Assembly: GCF_000504305.1 (NCBI RefSeq) | Contig: NZ_KI632512.1 | Coordinates: forward strand, 4,170,775-4,234,774 | Length of the DNA: 64,000 nucleotides | Direction of reading: 5' to 3' | From: Nitratidesulfovibrio termitidis HI1 | GTDB taxonomy: Bacteria > Desulfobacterota > Desulfovibrionia > Desulfovibrionales > Desulfovibrionaceae | Shown here: piece after piece, positions 49,619 to 59,160 of the stretch | How positions within the stretch are numbered: the stretch's first letter is position 1 | How the letters are laid out: the number at the start of each line of letters is the position of its first letter | The notes under the pieces: generated by a model | Databases searched by the model: none | Told to the model about the DNA's origin: nothing | The model's input: the letters and a program-made list of their open reading frames with translations, nothing else | Program-made: the position numbers and the translations under genes

Positions 49619-50113
49619 CTACGCGACCTTGTAGAACGCGGAGGCCGCGGCGTTGCAGATGGGGCACTTGTCGTCGTGCGGGCCTTCGTGGGTGTAGCCG
49701 CACACGGAACACACGTAGTAGTCCACGTCGGCGAGGGCAGAGGGGTTTTCCAGCGCCTTCTTGTAGAGGTTGGCGTGCACCTCTTCCACGGCGTTGGCCC
49801 AGCCGAAGTAGCGCGCGGGCACCTTTTCGCCTTCGGCTTCGGCCTCGGCGATCATCTGCGGGTACATCTTGGTGAATTCGTAGGTCTCGCCGTCGATGGC
49901 GGACTTGAGGTTGTCGAGGGTGGAACCGATCTTGCCCGCGTTGCGCAGGTGGCCGTGGGCGTGGATGGTTTCCGCCTCGGCGGCGGCGCGGAACAGCTTG
50001 GCGACCTGCGGCAGGCCTTCCTTGTCCGCCTGCTTGGCGAAGGCAAGGTACTTGCGGTTGGCCTGGGATTCACCGGCAAAGGCCGCCATCATGTTCTCGT
50101 GGGTCTTGCTCAT
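49619..50113 (-). CDS. Rubrerythrin-type peroxidase
   Basis: This 164-aa protein reduces hydrogen peroxide in anaerobes. It has a four-helix ferritin-like domain (residues 1-125) with diiron ligands in FAGESQANRKY, AAEAETIHAHGHL and NAVEEVHANLYKKA. A C-terminal rubredoxin-like domain supplies Cys pairs in YVCSVCGYTHEG and DKCPICNA. It is shorter than classical rubrerythrin (about 190 aa) and matches the short rubrerythrin/nigerythrin-related group common in Desulfovibrio. ATG at 50113 follows AAGGAG. A promoter and operator-like dyads lie just upstream. Confidence 0.93.
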   Translation of the reverse strand: MSKTHENMMAAFAGESQANRKYLAFAKQADKEGLPQVAKLFRAAAEAETIHAHGHLRNAGKIGSTLDNLKSAIDGETYEFTKMYPQMIAEAEAEGEKVPARYFGWANAVEEVHANLYKKALENPSALADVDYYVCSVCGYTHEGPHDDKCPICNAAASAFYKVA

Positions 50114-50143
50114 CGATATGCTCCTTGTTGGTTTCGGTGCGGT

Positions 50144-50194
50144 GTTCCTTGTCAGGAACAATTCCTATTTAGACGCCATCCTCGATCTTGTAAA
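50144..50194 (-). promoter_or_regulatory. Rubrerythrin promoter with operator-like dyads
   Basis: On the minus strand TTTACA (50189-50194) and TAAATA (50166-50171) are separated by exactly 17 bases, a good sigma-70 promoter. Directly downstream, around the transcription start, lies GTTCC-N6-GGAAC (50144-50159) plus a further TTCC two bases on, giving overlapping dyads. The position suits a repressor, plausibly a peroxide-sensing one, but the sequence does not match the standard PerR box. Confidence 0.65.
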
Positions 50195-50396
50195 GCATTT
50201 TTTTGAAAAAAGACGGAAAGAAATCGTCGAGAGCATACGCCATCCATCCGGACGGGGGAAGGGCGAGCGCGTGGAAACGGGGAACGCAAAAGGGCCGCAG
50301 GCGGGAGTGCGGCACGGACAGGGCTGAGGCCCGGATGCGGAGAAGAGAAAAGGAAATGCCGCCCCCGGAATAAGGGCATGGCGGGGGGGCTAGGTG

Positions 50397-52979
50397 TCAG
50401 CGTTGCCGGGGGGCGTCGGTCGCGCCTGGTGGGTCTGGCGTGCCTGGTGAGTCCTGCGTGCCCGGCGTAGTGGACGTCTCTGGGGTGTCGGACGCGCCGG
50501 AGGCAGCGTTTTCGGCAAGCTGTGTGCTTTCTTCCGTCTGTTGTTGCTGGGTGGCAGGGCCATCCGCAGCCCTGCGCGGCCCGTCAGGCACGAATTCGGG
50601 GCGCAGACGGCCTCCTTTCAGCACCAGATGCGCCCGGAACGGCTTGCCCTGGCGCGAGGTGAAGTCCATGGCCTGCGCCGTGCGCCCGGTGGCCAGCAGT
50701 TCGCGCGCCGTTGGCTCGTCCAGTTCGCGCCCGAAGGAGGTGCGCCAGATGATGAACGGGCAGCGACCGCCATTGGCAGTGGCAGGGGACGTTCCGCCGT
50801 TCTCGCCTCCGTTCGGCGCGGCGTCTGGCCCGCCATTTGTCGCGTCGGCCTTTTTCGCGCCGCGCCTGGCGCGTGCGGCGTCCTGCCCCGCGCCGTCGTC
50901 CCCGTTTGCCGCCTTGCCGCGTTTTTTGGCGGGTGGTTGCCCGGAGCAGGCCCAGCCGCGCGGGGTTTCGCGCACCTCGCCGCCGCACAGGGGGCACAGG
51001 CCGTCGGGCGTGCGGGCGTACCGTTCGGACGCCGTGTCCAGCAGGCGGTCCAGGTTGCGCCCGCCCACCCGCTTGATGCGGTGCACGCCGTGCCACACGC
51101 TTTCGCGTATGCCGTGCATGAATTGCGGATAGGTGGCGGTGCCCGCCTCCATGTCCTTGAGGGCCTTTTCCCACGTGCCGGTCAGTTCTGGCGAGGCCAC
51201 GTCGGGCAGCAGCGCCTCTATGACCTCGGCCACCTGCATGCCCCGGTCGCTGGCGATGAGCCGCTTGCCCTGCCTGCCCGCGTAGCCGCGCTGGAGCAGC
51301 GTTTCGATGACCTGGGCGCGGGTGGCGGGGGTGCCGAGGCCGCGTTCCTTCATGGCCTGGCGCAGTTCCTCGTCCTCCACCAGCTTTCCGGCGGTTTCCA
51401 TGGCCGCCAGCAGCGAGGCATCGGTGTAGTGCGCCGGGGCCTTGGTCTGGCGGGTCACCCGGCGGATGTCGTCGGTGTGCAGTTTTGCGCCCTTGCGCAG
51501 GGGCGGCAGGGGGGTGTCCTCCGCCGCGCGCCACGGTTCCACGGCCAGCCAGCCCTTTTCCTTGAACACCTTGCCCCGCGCGATGAAGGCGTGCTCGCCC
51601 ACCTTCACCGTGACGGTGGATGTGGCGAATTTGGCCTCGGCGCAGAAGGCGGCGATGAACCGGCGGCAGATCATTTCGTAGATTTGCCGTTCCGGCTGCG
51701 AGAGACGGGCCGGGTCGCCCTTGCGGGCGGTGGGGATGATGGCGTGGTGGTCGGTGACCTTGCGGTCGTCCACGCAGGCGAACTTGATCTTGCCGGACTT
51801 GATGCGCGTGACCGCCAGCATGGTCTCGTCCGGGTACAGGTGGTGAATGGCCCGGAAGTGGTTCAGGATTTCCGCAAACAGTTCCTTGGTCAGGTGGCGG
51901 GAATCGGTACGCGGGTAGGTGATCAGCTTGTGCGTTTCGTACAGCGCCTGGGCGTGGGCCAGGGTGTCCTTGGCGGACAGACCGAAACGGGTGTTGGCTT
52001 CGCGCTGGAGGGTGGTCAGGTCGAAGGGCAGGGGCGGCTGCTGGCTGCCCGCCTTGCTGGCCACAGATTCCACCACGCCTTCGCGTCCGGTGCAGGCATC
52101 GGCGATGGCCGTGGCCTCGTCCTCGCTGTCCACGCGGGTTTCGCGCAGTTCCGGCGGGCGGTGCCATACGGCGGGAAAGGGGGCCGGCGTGTCCGGCATG
52201 TTTGGCGTGCCGGGGGCGGGGGATGAGGCATCCGAAGACGCAGGGGAAGGCGTTGCTCGATCGGCGGCGGCAGCTTCATCACCCTGCGTGGCGCGACCCT
52301 TGCCGCCGGGGGTGAACACCCCCTCCACGGTCCAGAAATCCTGCGGCACGAACTGTTCGATTTCGCGGCGGCGGGCGGTGAGCAGGCACAGCACCGGGGT
52401 CTGCACGCGTCCCACGGAGACCAGGCCGCCGGTCCTTACCGTGAACAGGCGCGAATAGTTCATGCCCACCAGCCAGTCGGCCTCGGCCCGGGCAAAGGAG
52501 GCCAGTCCCAGGTTGCGCTTTTCCGCGTCGGGCAGCAGGCGGGCAAGGCTTTTGCGCAGGCCTTCTTCGGTCATGTCGCTGGCCCACAGGCGGCGCACCG
52601 GTTTGGCGCACTCGGCCATCAGGTAGATGCGCCGAAAGATCAGCTCGCCTTCGCGCCCGGCGTCGGTGGCGTTGATGACGCCGGTGACGCGCTCGTCGGT
52701 GAGCAGGCGGCGCAGCACGGCGAACTGGTCCGCCGTTTCAGGCAGCACCCGCAGCCGGAAACGCGGCGGCAGCATGGGCAACTGGTCCAGGGTCCAGCGA
52801 CCCGCCCAAGCCGGGTCCTGCTCTTCCGGCTCGGCAATGCCCACAAGATGCCCCACGGCCCAACTGACCAGATGGTCCGGCCCTTCCAGAAAGCCCGCGC
52901 GGCGCTGCGTGGCGCCCACGAGGGGGGCCAGTTCACGCGCCACGGAGGGCTTTTCGGCGATGATCAGGGTCTTGGGCAT
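50397..52979 (-). CDS. topB: DNA topoisomerase III (type IA)
   Basis: This 860-aa type IA topoisomerase relaxes and decatenates DNA through a 5'-phosphotyrosine. The N-terminal TOPRIM begins KTLIIAEKPSVARELA and includes NATDAGREGELIFRR (DxD-type metal site, E of GRE). The active Tyr is in THKLITYPRTDSRHL, and SVGRVQTPVLCLL forms the gate. An acidic/Ser-Pro-rich insert is present near residues 235-275. The C-terminal part has one CPLCGGEV...GWAC zinc-ribbon and two DNA-binding-like repeats separated by low-complexity linkers. ATG at 52979 begins MPKTLIIAEK. It is upstream of the rubrerythrin gene but with its own region. Confidence 0.93.
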   Translation of the reverse strand: MPKTLIIAEKPSVARELAPLVGATQRRAGFLEGPDHLVSWAVGHLVGIAEPEEQDPAWAGRWTLDQLPMLPPRFRLRVLPETADQFAVLRRLLTDERVTGVINATDAGREGELIFRRIYLMAECAKPVRRLWASDMTEEGLRKSLARLLPDAEKRNLGLASFARAEADWLVGMNYSRLFTVRTGGLVSVGRVQTPVLCLLTARRREIEQFVPQDFWTVEGVFTPGGKGRATQGDEAAAADRATPSPASSDASSPAPGTPNMPDTPAPFPAVWHRPPELRETRVDSEDEATAIADACTGREGVVESVASKAGSQQPPLPFDLTTLQREANTRFGLSAKDTLAHAQALYETHKLITYPRTDSRHLTKELFAEILNHFRAIHHLYPDETMLAVTRIKSGKIKFACVDDRKVTDHHAIIPTARKGDPARLSQPERQIYEMICRRFIAAFCAEAKFATSTVTVKVGEHAFIARGKVFKEKGWLAVEPWRAAEDTPLPPLRKGAKLHTDDIRRVTRQTKAPAHYTDASLLAAMETAGKLVEDEELRQAMKERGLGTPATRAQVIETLLQRGYAGRQGKRLIASDRGMQVAEVIEALLPDVASPELTGTWEKALKDMEAGTATYPQFMHGIRESVWHGVHRIKRVGGRNLDRLLDTASERYARTPDGLCPLCGGEVRETPRGWACSGQPPAKKRGKAANGDDGAGQDAARARRGAKKADATNGGPDAAPNGGENGGTSPATANGGRCPFIIWRTSFGRELDEPTARELLATGRTAQAMDFTSRQGKPFRAHLVLKGGRLRPEFVPDGPRRAADGPATQQQQTEESTQLAENAASGASDTPETSTTPGTQDSPGTPDPPGATDAPRQR

Positions 52980-53108
52980 GGTTATCCGGGTGTGTGCCGG
53001 GGCGTAAGGTGAAAGGTTGCATCGCGGGAATGCGGTGCGCGGGCGCGTCGTCGGGTGGCCTGCTCGGCAGCTTGACCCGCCACTGGTGGGCGGCTACAGC
53101 CGGAGACC

Positions 53109-53900
53109 ATGACCGACCAGCGTATCTCTACCCCATCCGGAGCCGAGCCGGGAACGGAATCCGCACCTGCTGCGGCGCAGCCCGCGCCCGCTCGTTACCC
53201 GGTGCCCTTTCTGCCCGGCCAATCGGGCAGGGAGGACGCGGCAGGGCACGAGGCCCTGGCGCAGGGGGCGGAACTGCTCCGCATCACCGGGTTCGCCGGG
53301 GGCGTGTACCGGCGGGAAGACTCCATCAAGCGCAGCCGGTTCATCGTCAGCGTGGCCCATGCCCCGGACACGGCCACGGCGCGGGCCTTCATGGATGCGG
53401 TGCGCGCCGAATTCGCCGACGCCACCCACAACTGCTGGGCCTTTGCCGCCGGTCCGCCGGGCGACACAGCCCGCATCGGATGCAGTGACGACGGCGAGCC
53501 CCACGGCACCGCCGGACGCCCCATGCTGCAACAACTGTTGCACGGCGGCGTGGGCGAGGTGGCGGCGGTGGTGACACGATATTTCGGCGGGGTCAAGCTG
53601 GGCACCGGCGGGCTGGTGCGCGCCTACGCCACCATGGCCCGGCTGGGGCTGGACGGCCTGCCCCTGCGCCGGCGCATCGTGCCCGCACGGGTGTCCGTGG
53701 TGCTGGCCCACGGCAGGGCCGGGGCCCTGCGGCGGCTGCTGCCCGCGTACGAAGCGGCCATCCTGTCCGAAGTGCACGGGGCCGACGTGGAATGCATCAT
53801 CGGCCTGCCCGTGGAGCACTCCCCCGCGTTCATGGCCGCCGTCATCGACATGGCCGCCGGTGAGGCGCTGGTGGACGTGCTGCCCCCGGCGGAAGAGTGA
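53109..53900 (+). CDS. yigZ: YigZ/IMPACT-family protein
   Basis: This 263-aa protein belongs to the UPF0029 family (YigZ in E. coli, IMPACT in eukaryotes), which has a ribosomal-S5-like fold and is thought to act in translation control or nucleic-acid binding. The signature region is CSDDGEPHGTAGRPMLQQLL, followed by VAAVVTRYFGGVKLGTGGL. The first 60 residues are Ala/Pro-rich and not part of the domain. ATG at 53109 is used, and the gene diverges from topB. Confidence 0.9.
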   Translation: MTDQRISTPSGAEPGTESAPAAAQPAPARYPVPFLPGQSGREDAAGHEALAQGAELLRITGFAGGVYRREDSIKRSRFIVSVAHAPDTATARAFMDAVRAEFADATHNCWAFAAGPPGDTARIGCSDDGEPHGTAGRPMLQQLLHGGVGEVAAVVTRYFGGVKLGTGGLVRAYATMARLGLDGLPLRRRIVPARVSVVLAHGRAGALRRLLPAYEAAILSEVHGADVECIIGLPVEHSPAFMAAVIDMAAGEALVDVLPPAEE

Positions 53901-53918
53901 CCAGATAGCCGTCAGCCG

Positions 53919-54656
53919 CTATCCTTTTGCCGCCCCTTCATCGACAATCCACACCAGATCCCCGTTGGCGGGCTTCACGAACTGCGCGGGCAGGGTGGGT
54001 TCCGCCAGCAGGTCCAGCGCCCGCGCCAGCACGGGGTGCTTTTCCCTGCCGGAAACAAGGAACACGCAGCAGCGGGCGTTGTTCAGTACCGGCAGGGTCA
54101 GGGTAAGCCGGTCGCTCTTGGTGGACGGCACGTATTGGTCGATGACCAGCCGCGTGCGCTCGGCAAGGCCCGTCCCGTCGGGGAACAGCGAGGCGGTGTG
54201 GCCGTCTTCGCCCATGCCCAGCAGCACCATGTCGAAACGGGGCCAGGCCCCGTTCTCCAGGTCGAAATGTTCGCGCAGCAGCGATTCGTAGGCGGCGGCC
54301 CCTTCCATCGGGTCCATCTCGCCCTTCATGCGGTAGAAGCGGGTGGCCGGGGCCAGCGACAGCAGTTCGCGCCGGGCCACGCCGTAGTTGCTCTGCGGGT
54401 TGTCCGGCTCCACGCAGCGTTCGTCCACCCAGTACACGGCGATCTTTTCCCACGGCAGGCGGTCGAGCCAGGCCGGGGTGGCCAGCAGGCGGAACAGCGG
54501 GATGGGCGTGCTGCCCCCGGACAGGGCCAGGGTGAACACGCCGCGCGCGGCCACGGCCCGTTCACAGCGTTCCAGCAGCAGGTGGGCGGTCTTTTCGGCC
54601 ATGGCGGCCGGGTCCTTCATGACGTGCAGGGCAAGGTTGACGGAACGGTGAGGCAT
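53919..54656 (-). CDS. pgl: 6-phosphogluconolactonase
   Basis: This 245-aa enzyme hydrolyses 6-phosphogluconolactone in the oxidative pentose phosphate pathway. Family motifs: LALSGGSTPIPLFRLLA, VYWVDERCVEPDNPQSNYG, and MGEDGHTASLFPDG with the catalytic His. ATG at 54656 follows CGGAGC. It converges with yigZ and is read alone. Confidence 0.92.
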   Translation of the reverse strand: MPHRSVNLALHVMKDPAAMAEKTAHLLLERCERAVAARGVFTLALSGGSTPIPLFRLLATPAWLDRLPWEKIAVYWVDERCVEPDNPQSNYGVARRELLSLAPATRFYRMKGEMDPMEGAAAYESLLREHFDLENGAWPRFDMVLLGMGEDGHTASLFPDGTGLAERTRLVIDQYVPSTKSDRLTLTLPVLNNARCCVFLVSGREKHPVLARALDLLAEPTLPAQFVKPANGDLVWIVDEGAAKG

Positions 54657-54926
54657 GGCGGCTCCGGGGCGGCGATTCTGGTTGGCGGTTCGTTGCGGGG
54701 GCGGGTGAAGCTGACGATGCGCCCCGCATGGAACGGCATGTCGAACATGAGGAATCTGCCACAGGACCGCCCGCGTGGGAATGGGCAAAGGGGGCGCAAT
54801 GCCGCCCGGCAAGGTCAGTGTGCCTCATGAATGCGACAGTGCCGTGGCGGACCACGGCGCTGCGGGGACAGGCGAAACGGATGATGCGTCGCCAACGGGC
54901 AAAAGGGTTTTAACGCCATGAGGTGG

Positions 54927-55382
54927 TTATGCCAGGACAACCTCGAACGCAGGCGGCGTCATGATGTGCTTCTTCACGGTGCACAACTCCACGGCGCGCA
55001 CCAATGCATCGCGGTACTCGCCGGGAAAGCCCAGTGGCGGGGTGACCACGAAGGTCATGCGGGTGACCTGAAAGCCCTTGGGCGCGAATTCGCAGCCCAC
55101 GCGGATGCCGAGGCCTTCCGTGGATATCTTGCGCGCCTCGCAGAAGCGTTGGGCGTACACGCCCGCGCAGGTGGCCAGCGAAGCAAGAAACAGGTCGAAC
55201 GGCGTGGGTCCCGTGCCATCGCCGCCGTCCTTCACCGGCTGGTCGGTGTGGATGATGGTGGCGGCGGCTGGGGTGCCCGGAGCAGCGTCCGGCGCATCCT
55301 GCCCGGTGGGGGCGGCGGGGTGGAGGACGGCGTCGATCTTCATGCCGCCATTGAAGGCGACGTCGATGAACTTCATGGTCAT
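54927..55382 (-). CDS. OsmC/Ohr-family protein
   Basis: This 151-aa protein is of the OsmC fold, thiol peroxidases that reduce organic hydroperoxides. Two redox Cys positions are recognisable: the first in LASLATCAGVYAQRF and the second in VELCTVKKH. The N-terminal part has an Ala/Pro insert. The subtype (OsmC, Ohr or YhfA) is not certain; the segment GPTPFDLFLASLATCAG is most like the YhfA/OsmC-related group. ACAGGAG precedes the ATG. Read in the same direction as pgl and the metallohydrolase. Confidence 0.88.
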   Translation of the reverse strand: MTMKFIDVAFNGGMKIDAVLHPAAPTGQDAPDAAPGTPAAATIIHTDQPVKDGGDGTGPTPFDLFLASLATCAGVYAQRFCEARKISTEGLGIRVGCEFAPKGFQVTRMTFVVTPPLGFPGEYRDALVRAVELCTVKKHIMTPPAFEVVLA

Positions 55383-55477
55383 TCGAGGCTCCTGTGGATG
55401 TTCCGACGTTCAGGTGCGGTGAGCGGGCGCGGGAACGGCGCGCCGCATCCGGTGCGTAGAGGTGTGGCGGCGCAGGC

Positions 55478-56224
55478 TCAGCCGATGGTCTCCATGCGGG
55501 CAAAGCGCGGTTCGTGCAGCGGAAGGACGATGTCCGCCTGCTCCTTCACCTTGAGCATGATGTCGTAACCCAGCTTGGGGTTGATGCAGGTGCCGGGAGG
55601 AATGACCTCCATCTCCATGCCCCGGATGGCGGCGGGCGGGTTCATGTTTTCGTCGATGATGCAGAACCCGGTGATGGCGGCGGTGCCCTGTTCCGTATCC
55701 ACGAACACGGTCAGGCCGCCCTCGGTGTGCACCGGGGTGTGCACCACGCGGATGCCGGGCAGGATTTCGCGCTCTTCTTCCGTGATCACGCGCAACTGGC
55801 CGTTGTCTTCCACGTCGGTGATGTAGTCTTCAAGGTAGCGGAAATCCAGCGGGTGCGGGTTGTGGATGGACTCCAGTTCCTTTTCGTGCACCCAGATTTC
55901 CGCGTTTTCGCACTTGTAGTCGTTTTCGCAGTGGTCGTTGTGCAGGTGGGTGTGGATGACCACGTCGATGTCCGCCGGGGTGAGGCCGAATTTGGCCAGC
56001 CCCGCCTCGAAGGTGTAGATCTTGCCGCCCAGGGCCGCCTCGCGGTCGGGCGAGACGATGGGGTTCAGCTCGCCGGTGTCCACCAGGATGCGTTTGTCGC
56101 CGCCCTCGATGTACCAGGCGTAGATGGGGATGGTGTAGGGCGTGCCGTAGTCGTGCTGGTAGGTCATCATACCCTTGTCGAACACCTTGGACCCCATGAC
56201 GATGGGGTGGATGCGGTACTTCAT
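55478..56224 (-). CDS. Metallo-beta-lactamase-fold hydrolase (AHL lactonase-like)
   Basis: This 248-aa protein has the MBL motif THLHNDHCENDY (HxHxDH) near residue 98, a second His in VHTPVHTEGG and PLHEPRF near the C-terminus. The DYGTPYTIPIYAWYI start and the overall pattern resemble the N-acyl-homoserine-lactonase-like subfamily, but many members have other or unknown substrates, and quorum quenching should not be assumed. ATG at 56224 (MKYRIHPIVMG) is chosen. A dyad (56356-56390) lies about 130 bases upstream. Confidence 0.83.
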   Translation of the reverse strand: MKYRIHPIVMGSKVFDKGMMTYQHDYGTPYTIPIYAWYIEGGDKRILVDTGELNPIVSPDREAALGGKIYTFEAGLAKFGLTPADIDVVIHTHLHNDHCENDYKCENAEIWVHEKELESIHNPHPLDFRYLEDYITDVEDNGQLRVITEEEREILPGIRVVHTPVHTEGGLTVFVDTEQGTAAITGFCIIDENMNPPAAIRGMEMEVIPPGTCINPKLGYDIMLKVKEQADIVLPLHEPRFARMETIG

Positions 56225-56355
56225 GCGACGCCTCGCGTGCTGACGGTTGCCGGAAGGTGCCCGGACCCACGGCAAGCGTGCGGCCGGGCGGGGTGCCGGG
56301 CGCGTCCCACGTGCGTCCGGACAATGGCGGCTTTCGATGGCCTTCGGAACTTGTC

Positions 56356-56390
56356 GTGCATCCGTGGGCCGTTGCGGTCCATGGATGCAC
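56356..56390. promoter_or_regulatory. Long dyad upstream of the metallohydrolase gene
   Basis: GTGCATCCGTGG and CCATGGATGCAC are complementary at 11 of 12 positions around an 11-base loop. It lies in the 400-bp gap between the chemoreceptor stop and the metallohydrolase start. It could be an operator or leader hairpin. Nothing else was recognised in 56225-56556. Confidence 0.5.
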
Positions 56391-56556
56391 TGCCGGAAGG
56401 GGCGCGCCCCGCCACGGGGCAGAGAGTAAGCACTTCCGCTGCGCTTGTCACGATTCCCTCCCATTCTGGTGGGAAATAGGGCGGCGGGCAGTATCGGGCG
56501 CCTCGGCGAATCTTTCGTGCCTGCGCATCCGTCGGGCACGTGGGCTGAAACGCGAA

Positions 56557-56587
56557 GCGCCCCGGCATCGTTGCGGTGCCGGGGCGC
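56557..56587 (-). terminator. Terminator of the chemoreceptor gene
   Basis: GCGCCCCGGCA pairs with TGCCGGGGCGC around a 9-base loop, 38 bases after the chemoreceptor stop on the minus strand. It is followed by TTCGCGTTTC. Confidence 0.75.
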
Positions 56588-56624
56588 GGTGTCTCATGTC
56601 AGGGGCAGGTTGCAGGCCCGTCGT

Positions 56625-58721
56625 TTAGCTGTCTTCCTTCAGTTCGCGGATGACGTCCTGCAATTCCGACGACAGCCTGGCCAGTTCGCCCACCTCGCGG
56701 GTGGATTGGCCCATGGCCTCGGCCATTTCCGAGGCGATGCGGTTCACCTCGTCGGTGCCCCGGTTGATCTGTTCGGACGCGGCGGACTGCTGCTCCGACG
56801 CCGTGGCGATGGAGCGCACCTGATCGGCGGTGGATTCCACGATGGACACGATGTGCGCCAGCGCCTCGCCCGCCCGTGAAGCCAGATCGGTGCTGCGCTG
56901 CACCACTTCCGCCGCGCGGCCCATGCCGGTGATGTTGTCCTGCGTGCCGCGCTGGATGGCGGTGATGGCGTCGCCCACTTCCTTGGTGGCGGTCATGGTC
57001 TTTTCGGCCAGCTTGCGCACTTCGTCGGCCACTACGGCGAATCCGCGTCCGGCGTCCCCGGCGCGGGCCGCCTCGATGGCCGCGTTAAGCGCCAGCAGGT
57101 TGGTCTGGTCGGCGATGTCGGTAATGACCGTCATGATGTTGCCGATGCCCTCGGCCCGCTTGCCCAGGTCGCCCAGGCCGCCGCTCATCTCGCGGGTGAA
57201 CTCGTCCACCTTGCGGATGCTGTCCACCACGTCGCGTACGATGGCCCCGCCAGCTTCGGCCTGTGCCCGTGCGCTTTCGGCGCTTTCCGCCGCGCGCGAG
57301 GCGTTGGCGGCCACCTCCAGCACGCTGGCGTTCATCTGTTCCATGGCCGTGGCGGCCTCGGCCGTGCGGGCGCGCTGCACCTCGGCGCCGGACCGGGCCT
57401 CGTCCACCTGCCCGGCCAGTTCGTGCGAGGCGTTGCGCACGTTGGCCACAATGCCTTCAAGCCGTGCCGCCGTGTGGCGGATGCCTTCCATGCGGGCCTG
57501 CTCGCCGCGCAGGCGGGCGTTTTCGGCTTCCAGCAGGGCGGCTTCCGCCTTGCAGGTCTGTTCCTCGGCCTCGGCGGTCTTGGCCTTGCCGGTGGCCAGC
57601 AATTCACCCAGGTTGCGCACCATGGCGGTCAGGCTGCCGTGCAGGTCCAGCAGTTCGCCCGAAAAGTGGCGCGCGTCGGGCAGGGCGTCGAATTCGCCCG
57701 CCGCCACGCGGCCGGACGCGGCCACCAGCATCTGCACCGGGTTGGCCACGGAACGGGCCAGCAGCCAGGCCACCACCATCAGGGCCAGGGCAATGCCCGC
57801 GCCCACCATCAGAATATAGTTCACCACGCTGGCCGACTGGGCGTACACCTCGGCCTTGTCGATGACCGCAACCAGCTTCCAGCCCTGGTAGCCGGTGAAT
57901 ACGGTGACCAGCTTGTCCGTGCCGTCCATGGCGGTTTCGAAGGTGCCGCGTTGCATCTTCATGATCTGGGCAAGGGCGGGCACGCCGGTGTCTTCGGCCT
58001 TCTTGAAGCCGAACTTTTCGTGTTTCGGGTCGGACAGGATGACCGAGGTGTCCTCCAGCAGCATGACGTAGCCGGTCTTGCCGATGCGCAGGTTGGAGGT
58101 GACCTTGGTCAGGGTGGAAAGATTGATGTCCACGCCCATGACGCCCACGATCTCGCCCGATGCGGTGCGCACCTTGCTCATGACGCTGGCCACCGGATAT
58201 CCGGTGGTGGACATGTAGGCCTTGCTGATCAGCGTGTTGCCGGAAGAGGCCATGGCTTCCCTGTACCACGGGCGCTTGCGCGGGTCGTAGCCCGCGGGCA
58301 CGCCGGAACCGTCGATGTGGCTGAGAAAGCCGCCGTCCTGGTAGCCGATGAATATTTCATCGTACCAGTTGTTGGCCTTGCCCATCAGGGTGAACACCTT
58401 GGCCAGCGCCTGTTCCTCGGCGGTCAGCGAGGCGTGGTGCAGCTTGTTGTCCTGCCTGGTGTCGGCGTACGAGGCCACCTGCCCCTTGGCGTCCACCACG
58501 CGGGGCAGCGTGGACAGGTAGACCACGTTGCGCTGGGCCGCCTCGAAGAAGGTGGTGACGAAGTCGTTCACCCGCTCCAGTTGGGCGCCGGACGAATCCT
58601 CGAAGTCGCGCAGCGACGCACGCCGGATTTCGATGGACACCACGGCGGAAACGCTGCCGATGGCGACGACGATGGACAGAAGAAAGGCGATGATGAGCTT
58701 GCTGCGGATGGTCAGAGACAT
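56625..58721 (-). CDS. Methyl-accepting chemotaxis protein with dCache sensor
   Basis: This protein of about 698 aa has an N-terminal membrane segment (residues 8-30), a periplasmic dCache domain (residues about 35-300, with [13 protein letters not shown] and [12 protein letters not shown], the hallmark of double-Cache ligand pockets) and a second membrane segment near 315. A HAMP region follows, then a coiled-coil signalling domain. The conserved hairpin tip is [20 protein letters not shown] with [15 protein letters not shown]. No C-terminal CheR-binding pentapeptide is visible. It would signal to CheA; dCache sensors often bind amino acids or organic acids, but the ligand is unknown. ATG at 58721 is chosen; the frame upstream is open but lacks features. 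Confidence 0.92.
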   Translation of the reverse strand: MSLTIRSKLIIAFLLSIVVAIGSVSAVVSIEIRRASLRDFEDSSGAQLERVNDFVTTFFEAAQRNVVYLSTLPRVVDAKGQVASYADTRQDNKLHHASLTAEEQALAKVFTLMGKANNWYDEIFIGYQDGGFLSHIDGSGVPAGYDPRKRPWYREAMASSGNTLISKAYMSTTGYPVASVMSKVRTASGEIVGVMGVDINLSTLTKVTSNLRIGKTGYVMLLEDTSVILSDPKHEKFGFKKAEDTGVPALAQIMKMQRGTFETAMDGTDKLVTVFTGYQGWKLVAVIDKAEVYAQSASVVNYILMVGAGIALALMVVAWLLARSVANPVQMLVAASGRVAAGEFDALPDARHFSGELLDLHGSLTAMVRNLGELLATGKAKTAEAEEQTCKAEAALLEAENARLRGEQARMEGIRHTAARLEGIVANVRNASHELAGQVDEARSGAEVQRARTAEAATAMEQMNASVLEVAANASRAAESAESARAQAEAGGAIVRDVVDSIRKVDEFTREMSGGLGDLGKRAEGIGNIMTVITDIADQTNLLALNAAIEAARAGDAGRGFAVVADEVRKLAEKTMTATKEVGDAITAIQRGTQDNITGMGRAAEVVQRSTDLASRAGEALAHIVSIVESTADQVRSIATASEQQSAASEQINRGTDEVNRIASEMAEAMGQSTREVGELARLSSELQDVIRELKEDS

Positions 58722-59160
58722 GTTGCCCCCCAAGGCGACTTGGCTGTTTACGGTTTGCCCGCCGTGAACCCTTCCGTCGCGTGGCGCGGGATTGCGTGCG
58801 AGTGTGCCCGCTGCGGCATGTGGATGGCTCCCCAGCTGCATCCGCGTACCGCGCGGCTTTCATGCCCCCATTCGTGAGGATTGGCAAGGCGCGGGGCGCA
58901 TCGGATGATGCAAGATTCGGTGGCGGCACCTCACCCCGCGAGGGTGACGGTTGTGTTGTGGTATTGTGGCGGCGAATTGTCATGAGCTTTTTCGCACGGT
59001 TGGAGCCGGGGTGTCACGTCAGATACGCTCTTTTTACGCCCTGATTGCGCTCTGACCGCAACCTGCCAGCGGCCGCGCTCTGCCTGTTGCGCGCCGCACG
59101 GGGACACTATATCGTGCGCCGCCGACAAGGCGGAACCCGGCCACGAACCTGGAGGAACCA
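58722..59160. other. Divergent intergenic region without recognised gene
   Basis: This 439-bp gap lies between the chemoreceptor and YhcH-like genes. It contains an AT-richer core (58940-59045) that probably holds both promoters, but no clear sigma-28 or sigma-54 site was found. A GGAGG ribosome site for the downstream gene is at 59152. Confidence 0.5.

Noticed and set aside
55478-56224. Dedicated quorum-quenching lactonase
   Set aside because: The MBL fold is clear but the subfamily is functionally diverse; no AHL synthase or receptor is present in the window.
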